Of a DNA stretch of 64,000 nucleotides, positions 23,855 through 32,372 are shown in pieces. The first letter of the stretch is position 1; the number at the start of each line of letters is the position of its first letter. The stretch spans positions 1 to 64,000 of the forward strand of contig CALVMH010000006.1 in NCBI GenBank assembly GCA_944343275.1. Direction: 5' to 3'. A program made the translations under genes and the position numbers. Under the pieces are notes generated by a model. It was not told where the DNA came from. It saw nothing but the letters and a program-made list of their open reading frames with translations, and did no database searches. This stretch comes from an uncultured Clostridia bacterium (GTDB lineage: Bacteria; Bacillota; Clostridia; Christensenellales; Borkfalkiaceae).

Positions 23855-25576
23855 ATGAAAAAATTCGTTTGCGCATGCGCGGCTGCGGCGATCGCCGTCG
23901 GCGCACTCGCGTCCTTTTCGGGCTGCGCCAAAGCGCCCTTCAACGTGCGCGACTACGCCGTGCCCATCGGCAACCCCGAAGCCATTGTTCCGCTCGCGGA
24001 CAAGGAAGCATACGCTTCCGCAAAATTCTTTGAAAACGCATCTTCCGTCACCGCCTTGGGCAACGGGCTGTTCAGCATCACCATGACGGGCGGTTCCCGC
24101 CTGTATAACAGCCAAACGAAAGCCTATGTGGACGACACGCTGTACGCTTCCGTCGACAACACTTCCCCCATCATCGAGCTGTCCTACATGGCGAAGGACG
24201 GTTCCGGAGTCACAAACTACGATTACCGCTCCCCGACGGGAGAACTGCTCATCGGCGGGCTTGCCTCCAAGGCAACGCGCGGCACAAAGAGCGGCTTCCT
24301 CCCGAACGAGCTGACCAGGACGACCCTCCTCACCCTTTCCTACAACAACGGTACGGACGCCACGCGCTACTTCACCTATCGGGCGGAGACCTACGGCGGC
24401 AATGCCGTTCTGAAAGAGGTCGACGCCGACGACATCCGCGACGAGAAGTTCCCCACCCATCAGGCGGGCAGCTCCCTGAACACGCTGGTGACGGACAGCA
24501 TGCCCGTGATCGATTCTCTGGAACGCCGCCCCTATTCTTTGTCCGGCTACACCTATGCCGCCGTGGAAAATCTCTCCGGTTCCTACACCTACTACTCTTA
24601 CCGCAACGGCGTCCCGACGGGGACATTCACCGTCAGCGCCAACGGAGCGCTCCTTACCGATGTATTCATGGAACGCTACATATATTACTATGAATTGACG
24701 GAAGTCCATCCGCTGGCGGAGGACGGCTACAACGTCATGAGCGCTTCCGGGAAATACAACATCACTTACTACCGCTACGACATGGAACGCGGAAAGACCG
24801 ATCGGATCGGATGCGACTATTATCTTCCGAACGCCGACTTCATCCCCCTTTACAACTACACAAAGGGCGACTTTGATGCGGTGTACGTCAAGGATGCCGT
24901 TCCGTTTGTGGACGGCGTCGCCCACATCGGCAACAACGCCGCCGCGGCCGTCGTGCTCGACGCGGGACTTGGCACCGCTTACAACGTCTCCGACGTCGGC
25001 ATCGACATCACGCGCGTCGTAAAGATCGGCGAAAACGCCTATCTTGCGGAGGAAGCCAATCCGCCCGACACGTCCGACATCTATTACTATCTAATGAACG
25101 ACCGCATGGAGACGCTCGCCTACTTCGCGGCGGATACCCTTTCTTCCTCCTCCGCAAATTCCACCGTCCGCGTCTATCCGTCGCTCGAACTCATCGTCGG
25201 AAGCATTGATAATCACTATTTCGGCATCGGCTTTGACGGGAAAGTCATCTTTGAAAACAAATTCGAAAGCCTCACCTTCTATGGCGGCGCCGCGCTGGAT
25301 AACCCGCAGAACACGGGGAATGCGATCTTCACCAAGGACCATCCCGAAGGAACGTCCGTCGGAGAATGGATCGGGGCGGCAGACGACGACACGCTTGCCT
25401 TTTATAGCGGACTGATCGTCCGCACCCCCGCAACGGGAAAAATTTCCGTCTATACCTACGAAGGGAACAAGCTCGCCGACCTTGGCGAAGGCGAAACCGT
25501 CTCGTCCGTTATAAACTCCGCGGAAAGCACGTTCGCAACGATCGGAACGAACTTCGGAATCTGGCTGCTCTGCTGA
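23855..25576 (+). CDS. Lipoprotein of unknown function
   Basis: A 573-aa protein with a lipoprotein signal peptide ending at C25 (SFSGC), anchored outside the membrane. The mature protein has repeated short beta-type segments (for example GNGLFSITMTGGSRLYNSQTK, GENAYLAEEANPPD, GSIDNHYFGIGFDGKV) that suggest a beta-propeller or similar repeat fold. Start ATG 23855 has GGAGG 6 nt upstream. It is monocistronic between a perfect promoter and a terminator. No catalytic motif was recognised. It may be a surface-binding or cell-wall associated protein, perhaps phase-variable through its promoter. Confidence 0.75.
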   Translation: MKKFVCACAAAAIAVGALASFSGCAKAPFNVRDYAVPIGNPEAIVPLADKEAYASAKFFENASSVTALGNGLFSITMTGGSRLYNSQTKAYVDDTLYASVDNTSPIIELSYMAKDGSGVTNYDYRSPTGELLIGGLASKATRGTKSGFLPNELTRTTLLTLSYNNGTDATRYFTYRAETYGGNAVLKEVDADDIRDEKFPTHQAGSSLNTLVTDSMPVIDSLERRPYSLSGYTYAAVENLSGSYTYYSYRNGVPTGTFTVSANGALLTDVFMERYIYYYELTEVHPLAEDGYNVMSASGKYNITYYRYDMERGKTDRIGCDYYLPNADFIPLYNYTKGDFDAVYVKDAVPFVDGVAHIGNNAAAAVVLDAGLGTAYNVSDVGIDITRVVKIGENAYLAEEANPPDTSDIYYYLMNDRMETLAYFAADTLSSSSANSTVRVYPSLELIVGSIDNHYFGIGFDGKVIFENKFESLTFYGGAALDNPQNTGNAIFTKDHPEGTSVGEWIGAADDDTLAFYSGLIVRTPATGKISVYTYEGNKLADLGEGETVSSVINSAESTFATIGTNFGIWLLC

Positions 25577-25601
25577 CGCCGTTTTACCCTGCCCGACAAC
25601 A

Positions 25602-25640
25602 AAACAGCGCCGCCGCGCCTTTGGGCGCGGCGGCGCTTTT
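25602..25640 (+). terminator. Terminator between lipoprotein gene and mnmA
   Basis: 14-bp stem AGCGCCGCCGCGCC paired with GGCGCGGCGGCGCT around a short loop, followed by TTTT; AAAA on the other side lets it also serve the convergent mnmA. Confidence 0.85.
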
Positions 25641-25678
25641 GCGATGCTGCTGCGGACATGGTACGCCCGAAAGCGTTC

Positions 25679-26764
25679 TTACCCCCTGCGGAAGGCGCCC
25701 GTGATGACGCCGCCGCCGAGGCACTGCGTTTCGTCGTACAGCACGGCATACTGCCCCTCCGTGACGGCGCGCTGCGGCTCGTCGAAAAGCAGCGTCAGGT
25801 CCCGTTCCCCCGTGCGCACGGCACGCGCGCCCTGCTCCGCCTGACGATAGCGCAGTTTGACGCGGCAGGAAAATTCCCGCTCCTGCGGCTGGAAGGGGAT
25901 AAAGTTCATCCCCTCCACCGTGCAGCCGTCCGAATAGAGGGGCGACTCATCCCCGTGGGAGACGACGAGCACGTTTCTTGCAAGGTCCTTTTTCACCACG
26001 AACCATCTTCCGTCCTCGCCCCGCCGCCCGCCGAGGTCCAGCCCCCGCCGCTGCCCGAGCGTATAATACATGAGCCCGATGTGTTCGCCCACCCGCTCCC
26101 CCGTGAGCGTCTCGATCGCCCCCGGCTGCGCGGGAAGATACTGCCGTAAAAATTTACGGAAGTTGCGCTCGCCGATAAAGCAGATGCCCGTCGAATCCTT
26201 CTTCTTTGCCGTGGCAAGCCCGTTCGCCTCGGCGAGGGCGCGCACTTCCCCTTTCCAAAGCCCTGCCAGGGGAAAGCATACGTCCGAGAGCTGCTCCTGC
26301 GAGAGCTGGTTTAAGAAATATGTCTGATCCTTGCCCGCATCCTTCGCCTTCAACAGGCGGTGAACGCCCCCTTCATGCGAAATTCCGCAGTAATGCCCCG
26401 TGGCGATCGCGTCCGCGCCCAGCCGCTTGGCGTACTCCCGGAAGGGTCCGAACTTGATCTCGCGGTTGCACAAAACGTCGGGGTTGGGCGTTCTGCCCGC
26501 GCGGTACTCTTCGAGAAAGTGGGAAAAGACGCGCTGCATGTACTCGCGTGAAAAATCGACGGTATAGTACGGAATGTCCAGCACGCCGCACACGCGTTCC
26601 ACGTCGGCGAAGTCCTCTTCCGCCGTGCAGGCGCCGTCCGCGTCCGTCTCTTCCCAATTGCGCATGAACAAACCGATGACGCGAACGCCCTGCTGCTTCA
26701 AAAGCAGCGCGGCGACCGAGCTGTCCACCCCGCCGCTCATCCCGACGACCACCGTCTTTGCCAT
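25679..26764 (-). CDS. mnmA: tRNA-specific 2-thiouridylase MnmA
   Basis: A 361-aa enzyme that thiolates U34 of tRNA-Lys, -Glu and -Gln using persulfide sulfur. The PP-loop is VGMSGGVDSSVAAL, the first catalytic cysteine is in NPDVLCNREIKF, and the second in STGICFIGER; the C-terminal beta-barrel ends CLGGGVITGAF. ATG 26764 has GGGAGG 7 nt upstream. It is divergent from the tRNA-Arg gene and convergent with the lipoprotein gene. Confidence 0.97.
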   Translation of the reverse strand: MAKTVVVGMSGGVDSSVAALLLKQQGVRVIGLFMRNWEETDADGACTAEEDFADVERVCGVLDIPYYTVDFSREYMQRVFSHFLEEYRAGRTPNPDVLCNREIKFGPFREYAKRLGADAIATGHYCGISHEGGVHRLLKAKDAGKDQTYFLNQLSQEQLSDVCFPLAGLWKGEVRALAEANGLATAKKKDSTGICFIGERNFRKFLRQYLPAQPGAIETLTGERVGEHIGLMYYTLGQRRGLDLGGRRGEDGRWFVVKKDLARNVLVVSHGDESPLYSDGCTVEGMNFIPFQPQEREFSCRVKLRYRQAEQGARAVRTGERDLTLLFDEPQRAVTEGQYAVLYDETQCLGGGVITGAFRRG

Positions 26765-26869
26765 CGCACGACCTCCCTTTTCGGAATTTTTTTTGAAATT
26801 ATAGCATATCCGCGCAAAAATATAAAGCATTTTCGGGCGAGATGTGCTATAATGATAGAGCATCCGCAT

Positions 26870-26945
26870 GTGCCCGTGGTGGAATTGGATACCATAAAGG
26901 CCTCCGACGCCTTCGGTCCGGGTTCGAGCCCCGGCGGACACACCA
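26870..26945 (+). tRNA. tRNA-Arg (anticodon CCG)
   Basis: A 76-nt cloverleaf with the D-arm GTGG/CCAT, anticodon stem AAGGC/GCCTT with loop CTCCGAC (anticodon CCG at 26904-26906, reading CGG), T-arm CCGGG-TTCGAGC-CCCGG and encoded CCA. The acceptor stem GTGCCCG/CGGACAC has one C-A mismatch at the fourth pair. TATAAT occurs 17 nt upstream (26848-26853). Followed by a hairpin terminator. Confidence 0.93.
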
Positions 26946-26947
26946 AC

Positions 26948-26979
26948 AAACGGCAGACCTTTGAAAGGTCTGCCGTTTG
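26948..26979 (+). terminator. Hairpin after tRNA-Arg
   Basis: Near-perfect 14-bp inverted repeat AAACGGCAGACCTTT/AAAGGTCTGCCGTTT, 3 nt after the tRNA. The U-run is short, so termination may be partial. Confidence 0.6.
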
Positions 26980-27098
26980 CATTGCGGTCCCTTTTCCGCC
27001 GCTCCGCGCAAAATGTCCGATTGTGACGCGGCGAAGGCTCCCGCCGTACGGAACATCCCCCCCGCGCAAAAATAATTGTCATGGAAAAAAATTACCGT

Positions 27099-27127
27099 TT
27101 GACATTCCGTCACAAAAAGTGTATACT
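27099..27127 (+). promoter_or_regulatory. Promoter of the SDR-EFR1-cysK unit
   Basis: TTGACA (27099-27104), 17-bp spacer, TATACT (27122-27127), about 46 nt before the first start codon. Confidence 0.75.
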
Positions 27128-27172
27128 ATATATGTACCGCCGCAGGAAGGGCGGCACACGGAGAGAATACCA

Positions 27173-28717
27173 ATGAAGATCGCCATGACGGGCGTCAGCG
27201 GACACATGGGCGCGGAAGCGCTCAAAGAGACGCTCAGGCTCGACAACGCCGAATGGGTGCGCGTGCTGCTCACCCGCAGAAAGCGCAACGAAAAACTTGC
27301 CAAGACATTGAAAAAGCAATACGGCGAACGGGTGCAGATCGTCTTCGGAAACATCGAGGACAGAGCGGCATGCGACCGTCTTGTGGAGGATACCGACTAT
27401 GTTCTGAACATGGCGGCGGTGATCCCGCCCCGTTCGGACGCCGACCCCGCCGCAAGCGAAAAGTGCAACTATCTCGGCGCCGTCGCGCTGACGGACGCCG
27501 TGAAAGCGATGCCCCGCCGTGCGAAATTCCTGCACACGTCCACCATCGCCCTCTACGGCTGCCGCAACGAAAAGCACCCCTTCTGCCGCGTGGGAGACCC
27601 GCTCGTCATCAGCCCTTACGACATCTATTCCCTGCACAAACTGCGCGGGGAGCGCTATGTGCTCGAATCGGGGCTGGAACACTTCGTCGTCCTGCGGCAG
27701 ACGGCAATGCTGCACGACGAGATGCTCAAAGGCAACATGAGCGACGGGCTGATGTTCCACACCTGCCTCAACTCCCCGCTGGAATGGGTGAGCGCGCACG
27801 ATTCGGGCGTGCTCATCCGCCGCATCCTCGAACGGGACAGCGCGGGCGAACTTGATTTTTTCGACAACCGCGTCTACAATATCGGCGGAGGCATCCGCGG
27901 CAGGCAGACGGGCTACGACACCTTCCGCGTCGGCTTCGCCGTCATGGGGGGCAGCACGGAAAAATTTTTCCGCCCCGATTGGCTGGCGGCGCGCAACTTC
28001 CACGGCGTGTGGATGGCGGACAGCGGCGAACTCGAAGCGCTGTTCGGCTATCAGCGCGAGGGCGCGGAAGAGGTCTGGAAGGCGATCGCCGACAAGCACC
28101 GCATCTTCCGCCTTGCAAAACTGCTGCCGCCCAAGCTCATTGCGGGGACCTTCTTCCGCCGCCTGCTCAACCACCCCAATTCCCCCATGCGTTGGCGCAA
28201 AGACAAGGATGAAGCGCGCGTCGCCGCCTTTTTCAAGAGCGAGGAGGACGCCCGCGCCATCCCTGCCGATTGGAAGGACGTAAAGCTCATGGCGAAGGGG
28301 GATTTCGGCGACTATGACGCCCTGCGCGACGAAGCGCGCGCGGAGCGGGAGGGCAAACTGCTCTCGCACGGGTTCGACGACAAAAAACCGCCCGCCGCGT
28401 GGACGGCGGAGGACTGCCGCGCGGCAGCCGCCTTCCGCGGCGGAGAGTACCTTTCGGAAGGGTTTGCGGGCGCGCACGCCCCCGCTCAATGGCGCTGTCA
28501 TGACGGGCACGTCTTTACGGCGACGCCCTACACGGTGATGGGCGCGGGACATTGGTGCCCCGCATGCGCGCCCACGCCGTGGGACTACGACCGTCAGGCA
28601 AAACACAACCCCTTCTATGCGCAGGCGTGGTACGACACGCACGCCGAGGACGAGAACGCCGTCTACGGCCTGGAAGACGGAAAAAGCGTCCTGCGGCATT
28701 TTACGGAGGAAGTATGA
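27173..28717 (+). CDS. NAD-dependent epimerase/dehydratase with C-terminal zinc-ribbon extension
   Basis: A 514-aa protein. Residues 1 to about 320 form an extended SDR: TGVSGHMG nucleotide loop, a STIALYG serine and the catalytic YSLHK (YxxxK). The following ~190 residues are not part of normal SDRs: a charged linker with repeated (F/L)xxGFDxKKPPAAWT-like units and a ribbon CHDGHVFTATPYTVMGAG then HWCPACAP that could bind zinc. Such WxCxxGH...GxxCPxC modules are known from DUF4379-type domains. The substrate is unknown. ATG 27173 has GGAGAG 6 nt upstream; its end overlaps the next gene by 4 nt. Confidence 0.8.
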   Translation: MKIAMTGVSGHMGAEALKETLRLDNAEWVRVLLTRRKRNEKLAKTLKKQYGERVQIVFGNIEDRAACDRLVEDTDYVLNMAAVIPPRSDADPAASEKCNYLGAVALTDAVKAMPRRAKFLHTSTIALYGCRNEKHPFCRVGDPLVISPYDIYSLHKLRGERYVLESGLEHFVVLRQTAMLHDEMLKGNMSDGLMFHTCLNSPLEWVSAHDSGVLIRRILERDSAGELDFFDNRVYNIGGGIRGRQTGYDTFRVGFAVMGGSTEKFFRPDWLAARNFHGVWMADSGELEALFGYQREGAEEVWKAIADKHRIFRLAKLLPPKLIAGTFFRRLLNHPNSPMRWRKDKDEARVAAFFKSEEDARAIPADWKDVKLMAKGDFGDYDALRDEARAEREGKLLSHGFDDKKPPAAWTAEDCRAAAAFRGGEYLSEGFAGAHAPAQWRCHDGHVFTATPYTVMGAGHWCPACAPTPWDYDRQAKHNPFYAQAWYDTHAEDENAVYGLEDGKSVLRHFTEEV

Positions 28718-29583
28718 ACGCGACATTCGTCTGTTTTACGGGAACGGGGAACACCGGGCGGGTCTGCGCGGCGCTTGCGGATGCTCTGCGCGCGCAGGGC
28801 GCGCAGGCGCGCGTCGAAATGCTGCGTTCCGACCGTCCCACACCCTGCATCGCGGACGCCGACCGCGTCGTCATCGCCTATCCCGTACACGGCTTCAACG
28901 CCCCCGTGCCCGTTCTGCACTATCTCAAAGCGCTGCCCGCGGGCGAAGGAAAAACGGTGTTTCTGCTGCGCACGTCGGGCGAACCGCTCGCCCTCAACGA
29001 CGCCGCCGTGCTCACCCCCGCGCGCATTTTGCGCAAAAAGGGATATACGGTGGCAGGCGATCTGCACTACGTCATGCCCTATAACATCATCTTCCGCCAC
29101 ACGGACGGCATGGCATCGCGCATGTGGCGCGCCGTCTGCGCCCGTGCGGAAGCGGACGCCGCGCGCATCGTCAAAGGCAAGGGCGAACTTCCGTCCGTCG
29201 GCATCTTTTCCCGCGCGGCTGCCGCCGTCTGCCGCATCGAACACCCCGCCGCACGCCTGATCGGACGCGGCTTCAAGGCGACGGACGACTGCATCGGCTG
29301 CGGACTGTGTGCCCGCAACTGTCCGCAGGGAAACATCCGCATGGAGAACGGCAAGCCCGTGTTCGGAAAGGCGTGCGTCATCTGTATGGCGTGCGCGTTC
29401 GGCTGCCCCAAGGACGCCGTGAAAACGGGCGTGCTCAACGGTTGGCGGGTAAACGGCGGGTACGACTTCGACGCCCCGCCCGCAGAGGACGTGCAGGTAT
29501 GTTCCTATTGCAGGCAATCCTATCTCGACTACTATCACCGCGCCGAGGAAAGCGCTGCGGACTATCTGGAAGAACATGACTGA
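28714..29583 (+). CDS. EFR1 family ferredoxin (flavodoxin-ferredoxin fusion)
   Basis: A 289-aa two-domain electron carrier. The N-terminal FTGTGNTGRVCAALAD is the FMN phosphate loop of a flavodoxin, with AYPVHGFNAPVPVL as the second flavin loop; the C-terminus carries two [4Fe-4S] motifs, CIGCGLCARNCPQ and CVICMACAFGCPK. EFR1 proteins are common in anaerobic Clostridia. ATG 28714 overlaps the stop of the SDR gene (ATGA) with GGAGG upstream, so the two proteins are probably made together and may form a redox pair. Confidence 0.92.
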   Translation: MNATFVCFTGTGNTGRVCAALADALRAQGAQARVEMLRSDRPTPCIADADRVVIAYPVHGFNAPVPVLHYLKALPAGEGKTVFLLRTSGEPLALNDAAVLTPARILRKKGYTVAGDLHYVMPYNIIFRHTDGMASRMWRAVCARAEADAARIVKGKGELPSVGIFSRAAAAVCRIEHPAARLIGRGFKATDDCIGCGLCARNCPQGNIRMENGKPVFGKACVICMACAFGCPKDAVKTGVLNGWRVNGGYDFDAPPAEDVQVCSYCRQSYLDYYHRAEESAADYLEEHD

Positions 29584-29597
29584 AAGGAGAACACGGT

Positions 29598-30521
29598 ATG
29601 TATTATTTTGACAACGTCGCAGACATGGTGGGGGGAACGCCCCTTCTGGAACTGCGCCGTTTCACCGCGGAACGCGCCCTGAAAGGGCGCATTTTCGCCA
29701 AGCTGGAAATGCGCAATCCGGCGGGGTCCGTCAAGGACCGCGTCGCCAAATACATGATCGAGGACGCCGAGCGCACGGGAAAATTGCGTGCGGGCGGCAC
29801 CATCGTGGAACCCACTTCGGGCAACACGGGCATCGGGCTTGCCGCCATTGCCCGCAAAAAGGGGTACCGCGTCATCCTCACCATGCCGTCGAGCATGAGC
29901 ATCGAGCGGCGGAAACTGCTTACCGCCTACGGCGCGGAAGTCGTTCTGACGGACGCCGCGAAGGGAATGTCGGGCGCCGTTGCCGAGGCGGAACGCATCG
30001 CCAGAGAGACGGGCGCCTTTCTTGCGGGACAGTTCACCAACCCCGCCAATCCCCGCGCGCATTACGAGACGACGGGTCCTGAGATCTTTGCAGCCCTCGG
30101 CGGCAAGGCGGACGCCTTTGTCTCCGCCGTCGGTACGGGCGGCACGCTGACGGGCGCGGGAAAATTCCTCAAAGAGCGCTGCCCCGCCCTGCACATCGCC
30201 GCAGTCGAACCCGCAGCCTCCCCCGTGCTTTCGGGCGGCAAGGCGGGCGCGCACGCCATTCAGGGCATCGGCGCGGGATTTGTGCCCGCCGTCCTCGATA
30301 CCTCCCTCTATGACGAAGTCATCCCCGTCTCCAATGAAGATGCCTTTGCCTATGCCCGCGCCGTCGGAGCAAGCGACGCGGTGCTCGCGGGCATCTCCTC
30401 GGGCGCGGCACTGTGCGCCGCCGCGCAGCTCGCCGCGCGGGAGGAATTTGCGGGGAAGAACATCGTCGTCATCTTCCCCGACGGCGCCGACCGCTATCTC
30501 TCCACCCCCCTCTTCGGCTGA
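29598..30521 (+). CDS. cysK: Cysteine synthase A
   Basis: A 307-aa PLP enzyme forming cysteine from O-acetylserine and sulfide. PLP lysine is K46 in NPAGSVKDR, phosphate loop TSGNTGIGLA, and SAVGTGGTLTGAGKFL plus GISSGAALCAA complete the family pattern. AAGGAG lies 8 nt upstream. It is the last gene of the unit and is followed by a terminator. The serine acetyltransferase (cysE) that feeds it is in another operon at 57958-58653. Confidence 0.96.
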   Translation: MYYFDNVADMVGGTPLLELRRFTAERALKGRIFAKLEMRNPAGSVKDRVAKYMIEDAERTGKLRAGGTIVEPTSGNTGIGLAAIARKKGYRVILTMPSSMSIERRKLLTAYGAEVVLTDAAKGMSGAVAEAERIARETGAFLAGQFTNPANPRAHYETTGPEIFAALGGKADAFVSAVGTGGTLTGAGKFLKERCPALHIAAVEPAASPVLSGGKAGAHAIQGIGAGFVPAVLDTSLYDEVIPVSNEDAFAYARAVGASDAVLAGISSGAALCAAAQLAAREEFAGKNIVVIFPDGADRYLSTPLFG

Positions 30522-30552
30522 ACACGCGCGCCGTCCCCCTCAAACGCCAAAA

Positions 30553-30577
30553 ATCGCGGCAAACGCCGCGGTTTTTT
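30553..30577 (+). terminator. Terminator after cysK
   Basis: CGCGGC-AAAC-GCCGCG hairpin followed by GTTTTTT. Confidence 0.8.
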
Positions 30578-30600
30578 GATTTTTCCGCACAAAAACGGGG

Positions 30601-30629
30601 TTGACAATCGGGCGCGGGCATGATACAAT
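30601..30629 (+). promoter_or_regulatory. Promoter of the SecB-like gene
   Basis: TTGACA (30601-30606), 17 bp, TACAAT (30624-30629). Confidence 0.8.
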
Positions 30630-30656
30630 AGAAAAAGACATTATCGAGGTGGAACC

Positions 30657-31106
30657 ATGATCGAATATTCCCTGAAAGCTCTGACCGCGGAGGAACTCTC
30701 CTTCAAGGTCAATCCCATCAAGGCGCGCCCGGACACCAAGTTCGAGATCAAGCCCCTGTTCTCCCGCCAGATCCGTCACGCGAACGAGAACCCCAAGATC
30801 AACATCGTCATGCTCGAATGCAAGATCGAGAGCACGGAAGAATCCCCCAAGCCCTTCAACCTCACGGCGCGCTTCGTCGGCGTGTTTGAAGTGCAGAACA
30901 TGGAGACGGACGAGGACAAGCGCTTCTTCGCCATCAACGCGACGGAGACCATGTTCCCCTACCTCAGGGCGGCGGTCTCCAACCTGACGGCGGACGCGCT
31001 CATCAATCCTCTGACGCTGCCCGTCGTTCCCGGCTCGACCATCTTCCCCGATGACAGGGGCGGCTCGCAGTACACGCTCAATCTCGACCCGAAGATCGTC
31101 AACTGA
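30657..31106 (+). CDS. SecB-like chaperone
   Basis: A 149-aa protein whose C-terminal half, NATETMFPYLRAAVSNLTADALINPLTLPVV, matches the SecB signature (FPYxRxxxSxLTxxAGxPPLxLxPI). The N-terminal strands (YSLKALTAEELSFKVNP) also fit the SecB fold. SecB keeps secretory proteins unfolded before SecA; clear homologues are unusual in Gram-positive bacteria and there often serve other clients. It is monocistronic with its own promoter and double terminator, and no toxin gene is adjacent. The family call is good; the role is open. Confidence 0.82.
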   Translation: MIEYSLKALTAEELSFKVNPIKARPDTKFEIKPLFSRQIRHANENPKINIVMLECKIESTEESPKPFNLTARFVGVFEVQNMETDEDKRFFAINATETMFPYLRAAVSNLTADALINPLTLPVVPGSTIFPDDRGGSQYTLNLDPKIVN

Positions 31107-31151
31107 CCTGCGGGACGAACACGACGACATCTTCCCACACACTTTTTCCTC

Positions 31152-31190
31152 CGTGCCGACGCGCCGCTGTGCGCGTCGGCACGCGTTTTT
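31152..31190 (+). terminator. First terminator after the SecB-like gene
   Basis: 12-bp stem CGTGCCGACGCG/CGCGTCGGCACG followed by CGTTTTT. Confidence 0.85.
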
Positions 31191-31219
31191 AAGGGGTGCA
31201 GCCCTGCAACCACGGAAAC

Positions 31220-31262
31220 GGCGGACGCCGCGTCGGATGACGCGGCGTCCGCCGTCCTTTTT
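31220..31262. terminator. Second, convergent terminator
   Basis: Perfect 15-bp stem GGCGGACGCCGCGTC/GACGCGGCGTCCGCC with a 4-nt loop, then TTTTT on the plus strand; placed between the SecB-like gene and the convergent hydrolase. Confidence 0.75.
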
Positions 31263-31290
31263 ATGGATGTATGGCGCCGCCCCGCGCGCC

Positions 31291-32205
31291 TCAGCCGTCC
31301 GCGCCCTTCTCCGGCGCGACGCATGCCCGGAAAAACGCAAGCACCGTTCCCCACTTCTCGTCGCGGTCCGTCTGCTCGTTGAGGAACTCATGACGGGAGC
31401 CCTCGAAGAGCTTCATCGACACGCGGCGCATCCCCGCCTTCCGCGTATAGAAATCATACAGTTTTTTCACGCCCTTTCCCATGTTCCCCACGGGATCCTG
31501 CGCGCCCGAAACGAGCAGGACGGGCAGATCTTTTTGCAGCGCCGCGCGGTACTTTTTGGTATACAGCCCGCGCAGTCCGCGGAAAAAGTCCGCATAAAAC
31601 CGAAAAGAACAGGTGAACCCGCAGAAGGGATCGGCGTGATATGCCGCATTGTTCCGCGCATCGGCGCTCAGCCATTCGCCGTCCGCAAACTTCTTGGAAT
31701 ATGCGCCGAAGGAGAGCTTTTCGATGAACTTCGCGGGCTTTTTCTCCCCGCAGAAGACGCATCCGAGCGCCGCCACGAGGGAACCGAGATATACCTCAAA
31801 ATCCTTTTTATAGCTGCTGCCCGCAATGACCGCGCCCGCAAGCCGTTCGGGAAAGGCGGCGATGCAGCGCTGCGCCAGAAAGGAGCCGTAGGAAAACCCG
31901 AACAGGATGACGGGCACCTTGTACCGCTCGGAGAGCAGCTTGCAGATGACCTCTTCGTCGCGCACGGTGTCCGCGAACATGTCCCCCGCGCACCAGCCGG
32001 GCGTATCCTTGTCCGTCTGTCCGTGTCCACGGTGGTCGTCCGCCGCCACGGTGAACCCGTGCCCGCACAGCCACTGTGCGAACGCGGCATAGCGCGCCGC
32101 ATGCTCCGTCATGCCGTGCACGATCTGCACGACGGCGACGGGATGCTCCGCCTCCCATACATGCAGGGCAACGGGCTTGTTGTCAAAACTTACGATCTGT
32201 TCCAT
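31291..32205 (-). CDS. Alpha/beta hydrolase, monoacylglycerol lipase-like
   Basis: A 304-aa serine hydrolase with VHGMTEHAARY (oxyanion HG), HRGHGQTDKD, the nucleophile elbow GFSYGS, an acid in SGAQDPVG and a histidine in SRHEFLNE. This order and the HGMxEHxxRY motif are typical of lysophospholipases/monoacylglycerol lipases (Hydrolase_4). No signal peptide, so cytoplasmic. ATG 32205 has GAGG 6 nt upstream; promoter at 32223-32251. Confidence 0.88.
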   Translation of the reverse strand: MEQIVSFDNKPVALHVWEAEHPVAVVQIVHGMTEHAARYAAFAQWLCGHGFTVAADDHRGHGQTDKDTPGWCAGDMFADTVRDEEVICKLLSERYKVPVILFGFSYGSFLAQRCIAAFPERLAGAVIAGSSYKKDFEVYLGSLVAALGCVFCGEKKPAKFIEKLSFGAYSKKFADGEWLSADARNNAAYHADPFCGFTCSFRFYADFFRGLRGLYTKKYRAALQKDLPVLLVSGAQDPVGNMGKGVKKLYDFYTRKAGMRRVSMKLFEGSRHEFLNEQTDRDEKWGTVLAFFRACVAPEKGADG

Positions 32206-32222
32206 GCCTCACCTCGCGGCAT

Positions 32223-32251
32223 ATTGTACCACACCGCGCGTCCGCCGTCAA
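32223..32251 (-). promoter_or_regulatory. Promoter of the lipase-like gene
   Basis: Minus strand TTGACG (32246-32251), 17 bp, TACAAT (32223-32228). Confidence 0.7.
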
Positions 32252-32372
32252 GCCCCTTTTTTTCCAACCCCTTCCGCCCTTTCCAATACCCCACCTGTAT
32301 CAGATCCTTGTATCCGCCCGCGCGCATCTGCTACAATACGGACCGTAATACGATAAGGAGGTCCTGACGACC

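Noticed and set aside
26852..27172. 5' extension of the SDR ORF across the tRNA gene
   Set aside because: It would translate through tRNA-Arg and lies upstream of the promoter at 27099-27127; the start at 27173 has a ribosome site.
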